NCBI RefSeq assembly: GCF_000147875.1
Contig: NC_014507.1
Location: 2,356,001-2,420,000, forward strand
Source of the DNA: Methanolacinia petrolearia DSM 11571
GTDB lineage: Archaea > Halobacteriota > Methanomicrobia > Methanomicrobiales > Methanomicrobiaceae
Length of the DNA: 64,000 nt
Reading direction: 5' to 3'
The notes under the pieces were generated by a model. That model made no database searches, was not told where the DNA came from, and was given only the letters and a program-made list of their open reading frames with translations. The position numbers and the translations under genes are program-made. This document shows positions 1 through 7,739 of the stretch, piece by piece. The stretch's first letter is position 1; the number at the start of each line of letters is the position of its first letter.

Positions 1-1053
<1,053 letters not shown>

Positions 1054-1197
1054 TATTTTTTCAGTACTAAGCACACTATCGGTTATGTAACTTTTAAAGG
1101 AGATTAGCGGTTATTAAACAGATTTCCGCATCACTTGTGCCAACGTCAGAACCGATGCGCCCACTCGCGCACATCTCGGCTCCCCATCAAACAATCG

Positions 1198-1249
1198 CGG
1201 AAACAATATTAGAGTTCATGACATATAAACCATGTCTTTCTTGTTTCCG
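1198..1249 (-). promoter_or_regulatory. Proximal rRNA promoter P2 inside an inverted repeat
   Basis: A second TATA box, TTTATATGT on the minus strand (1221-1229), sits almost exactly at the centre of a perfect 9-base inverted repeat, CGGAAACAA (1198-1206) and TTGTTTCCG (1241-1249). A smaller inverted repeat, GACAT (1220-1224) and ATGTC (1232-1236), overlaps the box. The arrangement suggests a regulator that would cover the TATA box, but no binding factor can be named. Confidence 0.5.
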
Positions 1250-1378
1250 TAAGGCAACAGAACAAACATTTTTGTTCGATACTCTGTTATCCGTTAAAGC
1301 TATCTAGTGGTCGCGTTTCTCGAAAAGAGCTCTCAGAGCCCTTTTCTTACACACCACTTCAGCCTTACAATGTTATCA

Positions 1379-1394
1379 GTTGCAACATATAAAG
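1379..1394 (-). promoter_or_regulatory. Distal rRNA promoter P1 (TATA box)
   Basis: On the minus strand the sequence CTTTATATG (1386-1394) is a good archaeal TATA box, so transcription would begin near 1361-1365. Its downstream edge abuts a perfect 8-base palindrome, GTTGCAAC (1379-1386), a possible operator half-site pair. Assignment rests on sequence match and position only. Confidence 0.6.
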
Positions 1395-1439
1395 GTGCTT
1401 GTTTCAGATCGAAAAAATGCTGAAATTCAGGGATCATAA

Positions 1440-1475
1440 ACACAAAAAATTCAAAAAAATTGGAAAAAATCAGTT
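1440..1475 (-). terminator. T-rich termination region after hisE
   Basis: On the minus strand three T-runs (six, seven and six T) follow each other between hisE and the distal rRNA TATA box. Archaeal intrinsic termination needs little more than such T-tracts, so this is a plausible end for the hisE transcript. Confidence 0.45.
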
Positions 1476-1527
1476 GAAACATGGTGAACGCGCAATCTGA
1501 TAGATCACAAGAGGGAGACCGAAAGGA

Positions 1528-1824
1528 TCACCTGCGGCGGTTTTCAAGCTCCGACATTACATCAGACAGATCGACATCCGCAGCACGCAGCGCGAGAAGC
1601 GTATGGAAGATCAGGTCCGCAGCCTCGCCCACCTTGGCATTGTAATCGCTGTTTTTCACCGCAATAATAAACTCGGTAGCTTCCTCGCCGACCTTCTCCA
1701 GCGACTTGTCGATGCCTTTCCTGTGATTCAGTATATCAACGACATAGCTTTTTTCTGGAGGGTTCTCGGCACGATCACAGATTACGGACCATAATTCATC
1801 AATAACTTCAGAAGAACTCATCAT
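1528..1824 (-). CDS. hisE: Phosphoribosyl-ATP pyrophosphatase HisE
   Basis: Second step of histidine biosynthesis: hydrolyses phosphoribosyl-ATP to phosphoribosyl-AMP and pyrophosphate. A short all-helical MazG-like protein of about 98 residues, a normal length. The metal-binding acidic pattern is visible as EKVGEEATEF and later EAADLIFH. The reading frame opens with a TTG at 1836, but the ATG at 1824 (or 1821) follows a GAGGTG Shine-Dalgarno sequence and lies after the nusA stop at 1833-1835, so I chose an ATG start. It is the last gene of the nusA-hisE pair. The hisC and hisD genes are elsewhere in the window, so the his pathway is scattered. Confidence 0.93.
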   Translation of the reverse strand: MMSSSEVIDELWSVICDRAENPPEKSYVVDILNHRKGIDKSLEKVGEEATEFIIAVKNSDYNAKVGEAADLIFHTLLALRAADVDLSDVMSELENRRR

Positions 1825-1832
1825 ACACCTCT

Positions 1833-2264
1833 TCAATTCAATATGATATCTCCGACTTCATCTCCAAAATACCTGAGCACGAGCAGTCTTGCCTTTTCGA
1901 TATTACACCCGCCTTTTCCGATAGCCTTACCGAGATCAGTTTTGTTGTCGACATAAACAAGGATTTTTCCGGACTCGTCAGCTCTGCCTGATCCGGATAT
2001 AGCAGCGGGCCTGAAGACGTTTTTTAAAAACTCTTCAAGACTTTCGCTCTCTTCAACCATCTCAACCCTTTTGCCGAGGATACGGTGCAGTTTTTTGATG
2101 TTCTCACCGTTTCTGCCTATGGCAAAACCCATATCCCCTTTTTTTATGATGTATATAACCCTGTCAAAGGAATCATCAATAACGCAGTCGAGTGCAGTGG
2201 ATTTTGTTAAAATCCTCAGCTCTTCGATATATCGCCTTTCTTTGAAACCGATTACCCGCTGCAT
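1833..2264 (-). CDS. nusA: Archaeal NusA-like transcription factor (two KH domains)
   Basis: 143 residues, the usual size of archaeal NusA, which keeps only the RNA-binding KH domains of bacterial NusA and lacks the polymerase-binding part. Two KH GxxG motifs are visible: IGRNGENI around residue 50 and IGKGGCNI around residue 117. The family binds single-stranded RNA and is thought to act in transcription elongation or termination. In many archaea the gene sits between rpl30 and rps12 in the RNA polymerase operon. Here it is followed closely by hisE and preceded by an MBL-fold gene, so it is either displaced or a second copy. Confidence 0.9.
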   Translation of the reverse strand: MQRVIGFKERRYIEELRILTKSTALDCVIDDSFDRVIYIIKKGDMGFAIGRNGENIKKLHRILGKRVEMVEESESLEEFLKNVFRPAAISGSGRADESGKILVYVDNKTDLGKAIGKGGCNIEKARLLVLRYFGDEVGDIILN

Positions 2265-2316
2265 TAAAAAACCGGTTTATATATTAATAATTCCTTGATT
2301 AAATCAGTTGGCATAG

Positions 2317-2994
2317 TCAGATTCTGTGAATAAACCCCGCCCCGCTTCGAATAAATCTATCCCCAAACTCTCCGGCAATAGCCTCAATCGCCGTAGTACA
2401 ATGCGAAGGTGATATGTAATCCAGCCCTTCAAGCGACCGGATATCAGCCTTGTCGACATCATGAAATCCGCCGATGACTCCGGTTACCGGACCCCTTTCT
2501 CTCACGCAATCAAGTATACAGGATATGTGCGGATGGGAGCACCCAGTTATCAGGAACAGACCTTTACCCGAATCAAGAACAAGAGACTGCTCGAATATGC
2601 TGGTGCCCGAAAAGACACTCTCTATCGGACCTGTCAAGAGAATCCCGGGCGACAGTTCATGCCAGCTCTCAGTCACAACGCATCCTGACCCCATTTCAAG
2701 CGCCGATATGGTCTCGACAGAAGTACCCCTGGGACAATAACAGATTATGTTTGGATTCTCATCAAGAACGGCCTTAATGCCCCCATTGTGATCCCAGTGA
2801 TCGTGAGAAAGAACAAGATGTTTTACCTGATCAGCAGATATGCCCAGACGCTCCAGGTTGCAGAGAAGAATATCCCCTTTTGCACCCGTATCAAACAAAA
2901 TCCCGGGCTCTTTAACGAAGCATGAATATCCAAAATCGGTTTTTATTTCATGATTATAAGGAATGTTGTTGTATATTTCAAATATCGTGTACAT
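2317..2994 (-). CDS. Metallo-beta-lactamase fold hydrolase (COG1237-like)
   Basis: 225-residue MBL-fold protein. The metal-binding signature SHDHWDHNGG lies near residues 63-72, followed by TGCSHP around residue 150 and a late SPSHCT. Order and spacing fit COG1237. Relatives in methanogens have been linked to the condensation of the pterin and ribofuranosylaminobenzene halves of methanopterin, but family members also have other phosphatase or synthase roles, so the substrate is not assigned. It lies 9 bases after the Hsp20-like gene on the same strand. No strong Shine-Dalgarno sequence precedes the ATG. Confidence 0.75.
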   Translation of the reverse strand: MYTIFEIYNNIPYNHEIKTDFGYSCFVKEPGILFDTGAKGDILLCNLERLGISADQVKHLVLSHDHWDHNGGIKAVLDENPNIICYCPRGTSVETISALEMGSGCVVTESWHELSPGILLTGPIESVFSGTSIFEQSLVLDSGKGLFLITGCSHPHISCILDCVRERGPVTGVIGGFHDVDKADIRSLEGLDYISPSHCTTAIEAIAGEFGDRFIRSGAGFIHRI

Positions 2995-3003
2995 AAAAAA
3001 TAG

Positions 3004-3432
3004 TTAGAGCTTTTCACATATTATATCAATAACACCGTTTTTGATATTTGAAAAGCTCTGGCCCGTATGTATAAGGCACGGGAGTTCTATAACCGCTTCT
3101 TTTCCGTCTATTGATATTTTAACGGTATCCGGCTGTATATCTATATCAGGGATAGCCTCGGTCTCCGGGGAAATCTCTGCCGTAATGTAGATCCTGTCAT
3201 GGGATTCGATCATCTCATAGTCGATATCATCCGGCATCTCGGTCTCAAACTCGTCGAGAGGAATGAAACGCGGTTCACCGCCCTGGCCGGTAATGATAGT
3301 GCAGCCTACGAATCTGGTATTCTCGTCCAGCGACAGGTTGCTGAGAATATCCTCCATTACTTTGGCAAAATTCTTGAATAGATCGTCATTAGGTTCATTC
3401 GGCATAGATATCACACACTTTGTAATATTCAC
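3004..3432 (-). CDS. Hsp20/CS-like domain protein
   Basis: 142 residues if the GTG at 3432 is used, 133 if the ATG at 3405 is used. The ATG is preceded by a GTGAT motif that fits the anti-Shine-Dalgarno, the GTG by a weaker GAGAAC. The C-terminal half contains the beta-sandwich pattern of small heat-shock/CS domains, for example ITAEISPE and VKISIDGKEAVIELP (residues about 104-118). The N-terminal half has no recognisable domain. The gene overlaps the end of the upstream HTH regulator, so the two are translationally coupled. A role as a chaperone-like partner of that regulator is an inference. Confidence 0.6.
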   Translation of the reverse strand: MNITKCVISMPNEPNDDLFKNFAKVMEDILSNLSLDENTRFVGCTIITGQGGEPRFIPLDEFETEMPDDIDYEMIESHDRIYITAEISPETEAIPDIDIQPDTVKISIDGKEAVIELPCLIHTGQSFSNIKNGVIDIICEKL

Positions 3433-4024
3433 CTGTTCTCTTCACGATACCTTTCGCCGCAAGACCGTCAAGAACCCCTGAAAGTTCTGTCAGGTCGATT
3501 CCGGAGAATTCTTCGAGATCACCAAGAGTCATCTCGCAACTTGACAATGCAAGTACTAAATTGAACTCTGTCTCACTCGCTAATATGTCTTTGCCGGTAA
3601 CTTTTAAATCACTTATTTTTCTGTCAATATCCCTCTCGATGTACTCGAGATCAGACAGAATACTGTCACGGGATTCAAGGAGTTTATTGGTCGCTGCGAG
3701 AAGGCTGAAGAACTCGTTTTTCTTATCTATTACAGCTATCTCTTCGGGCAAAAGCGCGGCAGGAATATTCTCCAGGTCTATTACCACCTTAAAATCCCTT
3801 GAGAGATAGTAATACTTCCTCCTCGACCGGTCGTTTTTCGAAAGAAGTATCTGCTCTCTCTCCATGAGCTGAAGATGCTCGATAACCGCCTTGGGGCTTA
3901 TCATCAGCCGGTCGGAGATTTCAGTAACAAAACATGGTTTCTGCCTTAGAAGCTGTATTATTCTTCTCCGGTTCCTGTTCCCCAGAATATCCAGGAGGCG
4001 GGAGATATCGTCGCCTTCCAACAT
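3395..4024 (-). CDS. ArsR-like winged-helix transcriptional regulator
   Basis: 209 residues. The N-terminal third is a winged helix: ILGNRNRRRIIQLL, then the recognition-helix region SPKAVIEHLQLME, then a basic wing. A middle coiled segment (about 95-140) and a second helical region resembling another HTH (about 150-200) follow. Likely an ArsR-family DNA-binding regulator; the ligand is unknown and there is no CxC metal site. A TATA-like TTTTATATATT (4047-4056) about 25 bases upstream of the ATG suggests a short or absent leader. Overlaps the Hsp20-like gene. Confidence 0.75.
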   Translation of the reverse strand: MLEGDDISRLLDILGNRNRRRIIQLLRQKPCFVTEISDRLMISPKAVIEHLQLMEREQILLSKNDRSRRKYYYLSRDFKVVIDLENIPAALLPEEIAVIDKKNEFFSLLAATNKLLESRDSILSDLEYIERDIDRKISDLKVTGKDILASETEFNLVLALSSCEMTLGDLEEFSGIDLTELSGVLDGLAAKGIVKRTGEYYKVCDIYAE

Positions 4025-4061
4025 ACCTTTACCTAAAGTTAGTAAAAAATAATATATAAAA

Positions 4062-5552
4062 TTAGTTATCTTTCAGCCGGTAATTCGGAGCCTCATCCGT
4101 AATTAAAATATCATGAGGATGGCTCTCTATCTGGCCTGCCGCAGTTATCTTGATGAATTTCCCGTTTGCTTTCAGCGCAGGGATATCAGGTGATCCGGTA
4201 TACCCCATTGCCGACTTAAGACCGCCTGTAAGCTGGTATATGACAGATTCCACTGAGCCCACATATGGGGTTGCGCCCTCTATTCCCTCGGGAACGAACT
4301 TGGTCTGTCCTATTCCTCTCGGCATATCCGGATCTTTCTTCTGGAAATAACGATCGCTGGACTGGCCACTCTCCATGACGCCAAGCGAACCCATCCCGCG
4401 GTATTGTTTGTAGCGGCGTCCCTTGATTGCAATGACTCTTCCGGGAGCCTCATCGGTTCCTGCAAGAAGGCTACCGAGCATTACACAGTCGGCACCTGCG
4501 GCGATCGCCTTTGCGATATCACCGCTGTAACGTATACCCCCGTCTGCGATAATAGGAACATCGTATTGTGATGCAACCTCGGCTACTGATGCAATCGCCG
4601 TAACCTGAGGGACACCCACACCGGCGACCACGCGTGTAGTACAGATCGAACCGGGCCCTATTCCTACCTTGAGACCGTCGACCGAACCGCCGAACTCTTC
4701 TGCCGCAGCGCTTGTAGCGATATTTCCTGCAACAACATCCGCGCTGACAGACTCCTTCATCTCTTTCACGGATTTTACTACATTCAGGTTATGACCGTGA
4801 GCACAGTCTGCAACAATTGCATCGGCGCCCGCCTCATCAAGCATGACCGCTCTTTTGAAGTCGAACGGACCTACCGCTGCTGCAACCCTTAACTTTCCGT
4901 CCTTGTCGCGATTCGCGGCAGGGTACTGGTTCTTTTCAAGGAGATCCTGCATCGTGATAATGCCGATCAGCGTTTTGGTCCCCTCGCTTACGACAGGAAG
5001 GCGCTCGACCTTGTTGTTGTACATAACCTCAAGAGCATCCTCGAGTTTGACGTCTTCATTCACTGTTATAGGGTTTGTAGTCATGACAGTCCGGATATTC
5101 TGATCGCCCTTTTTGGATGCGATCCACCTGAGATCGCGTCTGCTGACTATACCTATTATCTCGTCCCCTTCCATTACAGGGACCCCGCTGATGCTGTAGT
5201 TCTGCATCATACGGGCCGCATCGGAAACTGTCGCCTGTGAATTTACAGTCAAAACTTCGCGCTCGATTATATCGTCCGCCTGCTTGACGAGGGTCACCTG
5301 CTCAACCTCATCCTCGGCGGTCATATTCCTGTGAAGGACACCGAGGCACCCGGCTCTGGCGAGAGCGATTGCCATTCCCGACTCGGTAACCGTATCCATC
5401 GCCGAGGATACAAATGGGATTGTTAATTTTATGTTTCTTGAGAATTTCGAAGCGGGCTCTGTCTCGCTTGGTTCTACACCTGAAGCCGCAGGCACAAGCA
5501 GAACATCATCGAATGTAAATCCTGTTTCAATATCCAGTTTTTTCAGGTACAT
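4062..5552 (-). CDS. guaB: Inosine-5'-monophosphate dehydrogenase
   Basis: Oxidises IMP to XMP with NAD+, the committed step to guanine nucleotides. 496 residues, the normal length. The catalytic barrel is interrupted by two CBS domains (about residues 95-215). The catalytic loop GPGSICTT places the active cysteine at 304, and the flap contains YRGMGSLG. It follows mfnB by 11 bases and is probably co-transcribed with it. The next enzyme, GMP synthetase, is represented by its B subunit at 33933-34850. Confidence 0.98.
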   Translation of the reverse strand: MYLKKLDIETGFTFDDVLLVPAASGVEPSETEPASKFSRNIKLTIPFVSSAMDTVTESGMAIALARAGCLGVLHRNMTAEDEVEQVTLVKQADDIIEREVLTVNSQATVSDAARMMQNYSISGVPVMEGDEIIGIVSRRDLRWIASKKGDQNIRTVMTTNPITVNEDVKLEDALEVMYNNKVERLPVVSEGTKTLIGIITMQDLLEKNQYPAANRDKDGKLRVAAAVGPFDFKRAVMLDEAGADAIVADCAHGHNLNVVKSVKEMKESVSADVVAGNIATSAAAEEFGGSVDGLKVGIGPGSICTTRVVAGVGVPQVTAIASVAEVASQYDVPIIADGGIRYSGDIAKAIAAGADCVMLGSLLAGTDEAPGRVIAIKGRRYKQYRGMGSLGVMESGQSSDRYFQKKDPDMPRGIGQTKFVPEGIEGATPYVGSVESVIYQLTGGLKSAMGYTGSPDIPALKANGKFIKITAAGQIESHPHDILITDEAPNYRLKDN

Positions 5553-5563
5553 ATTACCTCATT

Positions 5564-6250
5564 TCACCTTACCATTGCTATGGCTTTCTGCACTAATTCC
5601 TCACGTATGACTGCGCTTCGGTCTCCGCCGCATACCATACCTCTGACACCTATGATCTCCGGATTGATTCTCTTCAAAACATCCAGATCCTCGAATTTCA
5701 GTGAGCCTGCAAGGGCGGTCTTCAGCCCGAGCTTTCTGTTGGCCTCTGTAAATTCTGTAAGTGTCTTTTCGTCCAGGAAGTCAAAAAGTCTTTTTCCATC
5801 TTTAACAGCTGTATCGATCATCGCAACATCGGCGCCGGCCTTTGCGACAAGTTTGGTTATATCCATTGGAGATATAGTATCTATTCTCTCAAAATCGGCA
5901 TATGCCGCGATGACAACAGTTTTTTCAGGATATTTCCATTTTACGGCCTTATTGACGCTCTCGATCATCTCGAAAGCCTCAGATTCGTCCTTCAACATAA
6001 GGCCGATTTTTATATAATCCGCTCCCGCGCTCGCTGCGCCGAACGCACCCTGGGCCGCTCCGCCGGGACGATATTCATAATCTCCTATAGCCGCGCTGAC
6101 GGGTTTGTTCGTCAGATCTTTGATTGCTGAAATTACCCAGGGAAAATTTGCACCCAATGAACCCTCGGAGGGCTTTTTTACGTCAATAATATCTGCAGCC
6201 AGAGAAAGTTTCGCTTCTTCTACGCTGCTCGGACTGACCAATAAATCCAT
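5564..6250 (-). CDS. mfnB: (5-Formylfuran-3-yl)methyl phosphate synthase MfnB
   Basis: Makes the furan precursor of methanofuran from two glyceraldehyde-3-phosphate molecules. 228 residues, TIM-barrel family formerly DUF556. The N-terminal DIIDVKKPSEGSLGA segment carries the conserved lysine pair (25-26) of the family, expected to hold the Schiff-base lysine. The C-terminal GVRGMVCGGDR is the phosphate-binding end. The gene starts a unit with guaB. It is divergent from a HisA-related gene whose family is concentrated in methanogens. Confidence 0.92.
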   Translation of the reverse strand: MDLLVSPSSVEEAKLSLAADIIDVKKPSEGSLGANFPWVISAIKDLTNKPVSAAIGDYEYRPGGAAQGAFGAASAGADYIKIGLMLKDESEAFEMIESVNKAVKWKYPEKTVVIAAYADFERIDTISPMDITKLVAKAGADVAMIDTAVKDGKRLFDFLDEKTLTEFTEANRKLGLKTALAGSLKFEDLDVLKRINPEIIGVRGMVCGGDRSAVIREELVQKAIAMVR

Positions 6251-6277
6251 ACAATATTTTATAATTCAATATAATTA

Positions 6278-6288
6278 GTGATTTTTAT
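6278..6288 (-). promoter_or_regulatory. Probable TATA box of mfnB-guaB
   Basis: TCATATAAAAA on the minus strand lies about 30 bases before the mfnB ATG at 6250. Spacing of about 26 bases to the start site would leave almost no leader, which suits an archaeal leaderless transcript. The rest of the 170-base divergent gap to 6421 holds no clear gene. Confidence 0.5.
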
Positions 6289-6420
6289 ATGAACCAGTAA
6301 GGGTGGCAGACATACGGGAGCAAAACAGTAATGAAACACCCTGGCGACCGGACGGCAAACCAGAAATTAATGATTCCTAAAGTCGAGATCAGTTACTAAA
6401 AAGTTGATAAAAGGGATAAT

Positions 6421-7092
6421 ATGAAAATTCTGTTTGCAATGGATATACTGGACGGCGTTGTGGTTCACGGGTACAAAGGAAAAAGGTACCAGTATAAACC
6501 TCTGGACTGGGGGCTTGCTCATACCGTAATTCCGCATGAATACATTCGGGAACTGCGGATCAAATATCCATATCTGGCGGATCTCAACAGGATCGAGGGG
6601 AAGGGGAACAACGATAAGGCAATTTTTTCATGCAAAAATGAGGCTGAAACCATATACGTCAACAGGGGCGCACGCGGTCCTGAAGATGCATTAAAGGAGC
6701 CGGGGATCAAAAACGTCCTGAGTACTGAAACATACAGGGGAGATACTTCGGGCTACGGCAGTTTCGACCTGTTTAGTATTGTCGTAAAGGACGGAAAGGC
6801 CCTCCCTGGCGGAGAAGATCCGTCCAGAATTCTGAAAGAGAACTCTGACTTCGGCTTTGAAGCCTACAACATCCTGAACCTCTCAAGTGTCGGTGCGGAA
6901 GACAGCATGGGCGGACTTGATCTCGAATCACTGAGAGATGCCTGCGATTCGGAGTTGTTCTACGGAGGGGGAGTGACCGGAATGGACGACCTCTACAGGC
7001 TTAAGAATGCAGGCTTCGATGGGGTCATTATTGCAACTGCAGTCCATAAAGGAAATATTCCGCTTGAGATCGTGCAAAGAGGAGAGCTATAG
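6421..7092 (+). CDS. HisA/HisF-related barrel protein of methanogens (COG1411-like)
   Basis: 223 residues, (beta/alpha)8 barrel related to ProFAR isomerase HisA. The start MKILFAMDILDGVVV matches the first strand of the HisA/HisF fold with its catalytic aspartate. The C-terminal FYGGGVTGMDDL and GVIIATAVHKG keep both phosphate-binding loops. True HisA proteins are longer and keep more of the substrate pockets. This divergent branch is found mainly in methane-metabolising organisms, and its substrate is not established. Its position back-to-back with mfnB suggests cofactor synthesis rather than histidine synthesis; that is inference. tmk follows after 4 bases. Confidence 0.75.
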   Translation: MKILFAMDILDGVVVHGYKGKRYQYKPLDWGLAHTVIPHEYIRELRIKYPYLADLNRIEGKGNNDKAIFSCKNEAETIYVNRGARGPEDALKEPGIKNVLSTETYRGDTSGYGSFDLFSIVVKDGKALPGGEDPSRILKENSDFGFEAYNILNLSSVGAEDSMGGLDLESLRDACDSELFYGGGVTGMDDLYRLKNAGFDGVIIATAVHKGNIPLEIVQRGEL

Positions 7093-7096
7093 AACT

Positions 7097-7717
7097 ATGT
7101 TGATAACTATCGAAGGCATAGACGGAACAGGAAAATCTACCCTCGTAGAAAACCTGAAAGGCCTGCTGTCCGATCTCGATCCGGTCTTTACCAGGGAGCC
7201 GGGATCGACATGGATCGGTGAAGCGGTCAGGAGGGGTATCGCCGAGGGAATCGATCCCGTTGCAGAGGCCCTTTTATTTACCGCTGACCACGCCGCCCAC
7301 CTTGAAACGGTGATCAGGCCCCAGCTTGAGGAAGGAAGGATCATCATCTCGGACAGGTACTCCGACTCGCGCTATGCATACCAGGCCTCGACACTTAAGG
7401 GAATCCTTCCCGACCCGATGAAATGGATGAAGAGCATTCACGAGGGATGGACTATAGTTCCCGAACTTACCTTCCTGCTTGTAATTCCTGTTGAGGATGC
7501 GGTTGAAAGGCTGAACAAAAACCGAACCCACCAGGAGCATTTCGAATGCGCGAGTACGCTTGAAGAGGTAAAGAACAACTACCTGGTACTTGCCGAAGAA
7601 GACCCCGAAAGATTCATCCTCGTCGACGCATCCCTGGACACGGATGAGATTGCGGAATTCGTTGCCGGCGAGATCAGGAAAAAGGCTGAATCAAAGAACA
7701 AATCAAAAAAGAGATAA
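7097..7717 (+). CDS. tmk: Thymidylate kinase
   Basis: Phosphorylates dTMP to dTDP. The P-loop GIDGTGKST is at residues 7-15, the DR(Y) motif is in ISDRYSDSRYAYQ, and the lid segment NKNRTHQEHFE follows. About 206 residues. The frame is open further upstream to 7007, but the ATG at 7097 sits at the first beta strand (MLITIEGIDG) and follows the GAGGAGAG Shine-Dalgarno sequence at 7079-7085. It is 4 bases downstream of the HisA-like gene. A T-rich stretch follows at 7719-7732. Confidence 0.96.
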   Translation: MLITIEGIDGTGKSTLVENLKGLLSDLDPVFTREPGSTWIGEAVRRGIAEGIDPVAEALLFTADHAAHLETVIRPQLEEGRIIISDRYSDSRYAYQASTLKGILPDPMKWMKSIHEGWTIVPELTFLLVIPVEDAVERLNKNRTHQEHFECASTLEEVKNNYLVLAEEDPERFILVDASLDTDEIAEFVAGEIRKKAESKNKSKKR

Positions 7718-7718
7718 A

Positions 7719-7732
7719 ATTTTTATTTTTTT
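7719..7732 (+). terminator. T-tract after tmk
   Basis: The short gap between the convergent tmk and valS genes contains a run of five T, then a run of eight T on the plus strand. It is a likely stop for tmk transcription. There is no clear hairpin, as usual for archaea. Confidence 0.45.
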
Positions 7733-7739
7733 TCATTTC

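Larger units (their letters stand above)
1054..1527 (-). other. rRNA operon leader and promoter region, no protein gene
   Basis: 474 bases between the hisE stop and the 16S 5' end. It holds, in minus-strand order, T-runs that could end hisE transcription, a distal TATA box (1386-1394), a proximal TATA box (1221-1229) and about 170 bases of leader. The leader should contain the 5' half of the 16S processing stem, but its partner lies outside the window, so the stem cannot be confirmed. I see no tRNA or open frame in it. Confidence 0.7.

Noticed and set aside
6300-6400. Possible C/D box RNA in the mfnB divergent gap
   Set aside because: A TAATGAA stretch resembles a C box only loosely and no matching D box or terminal stem was found.
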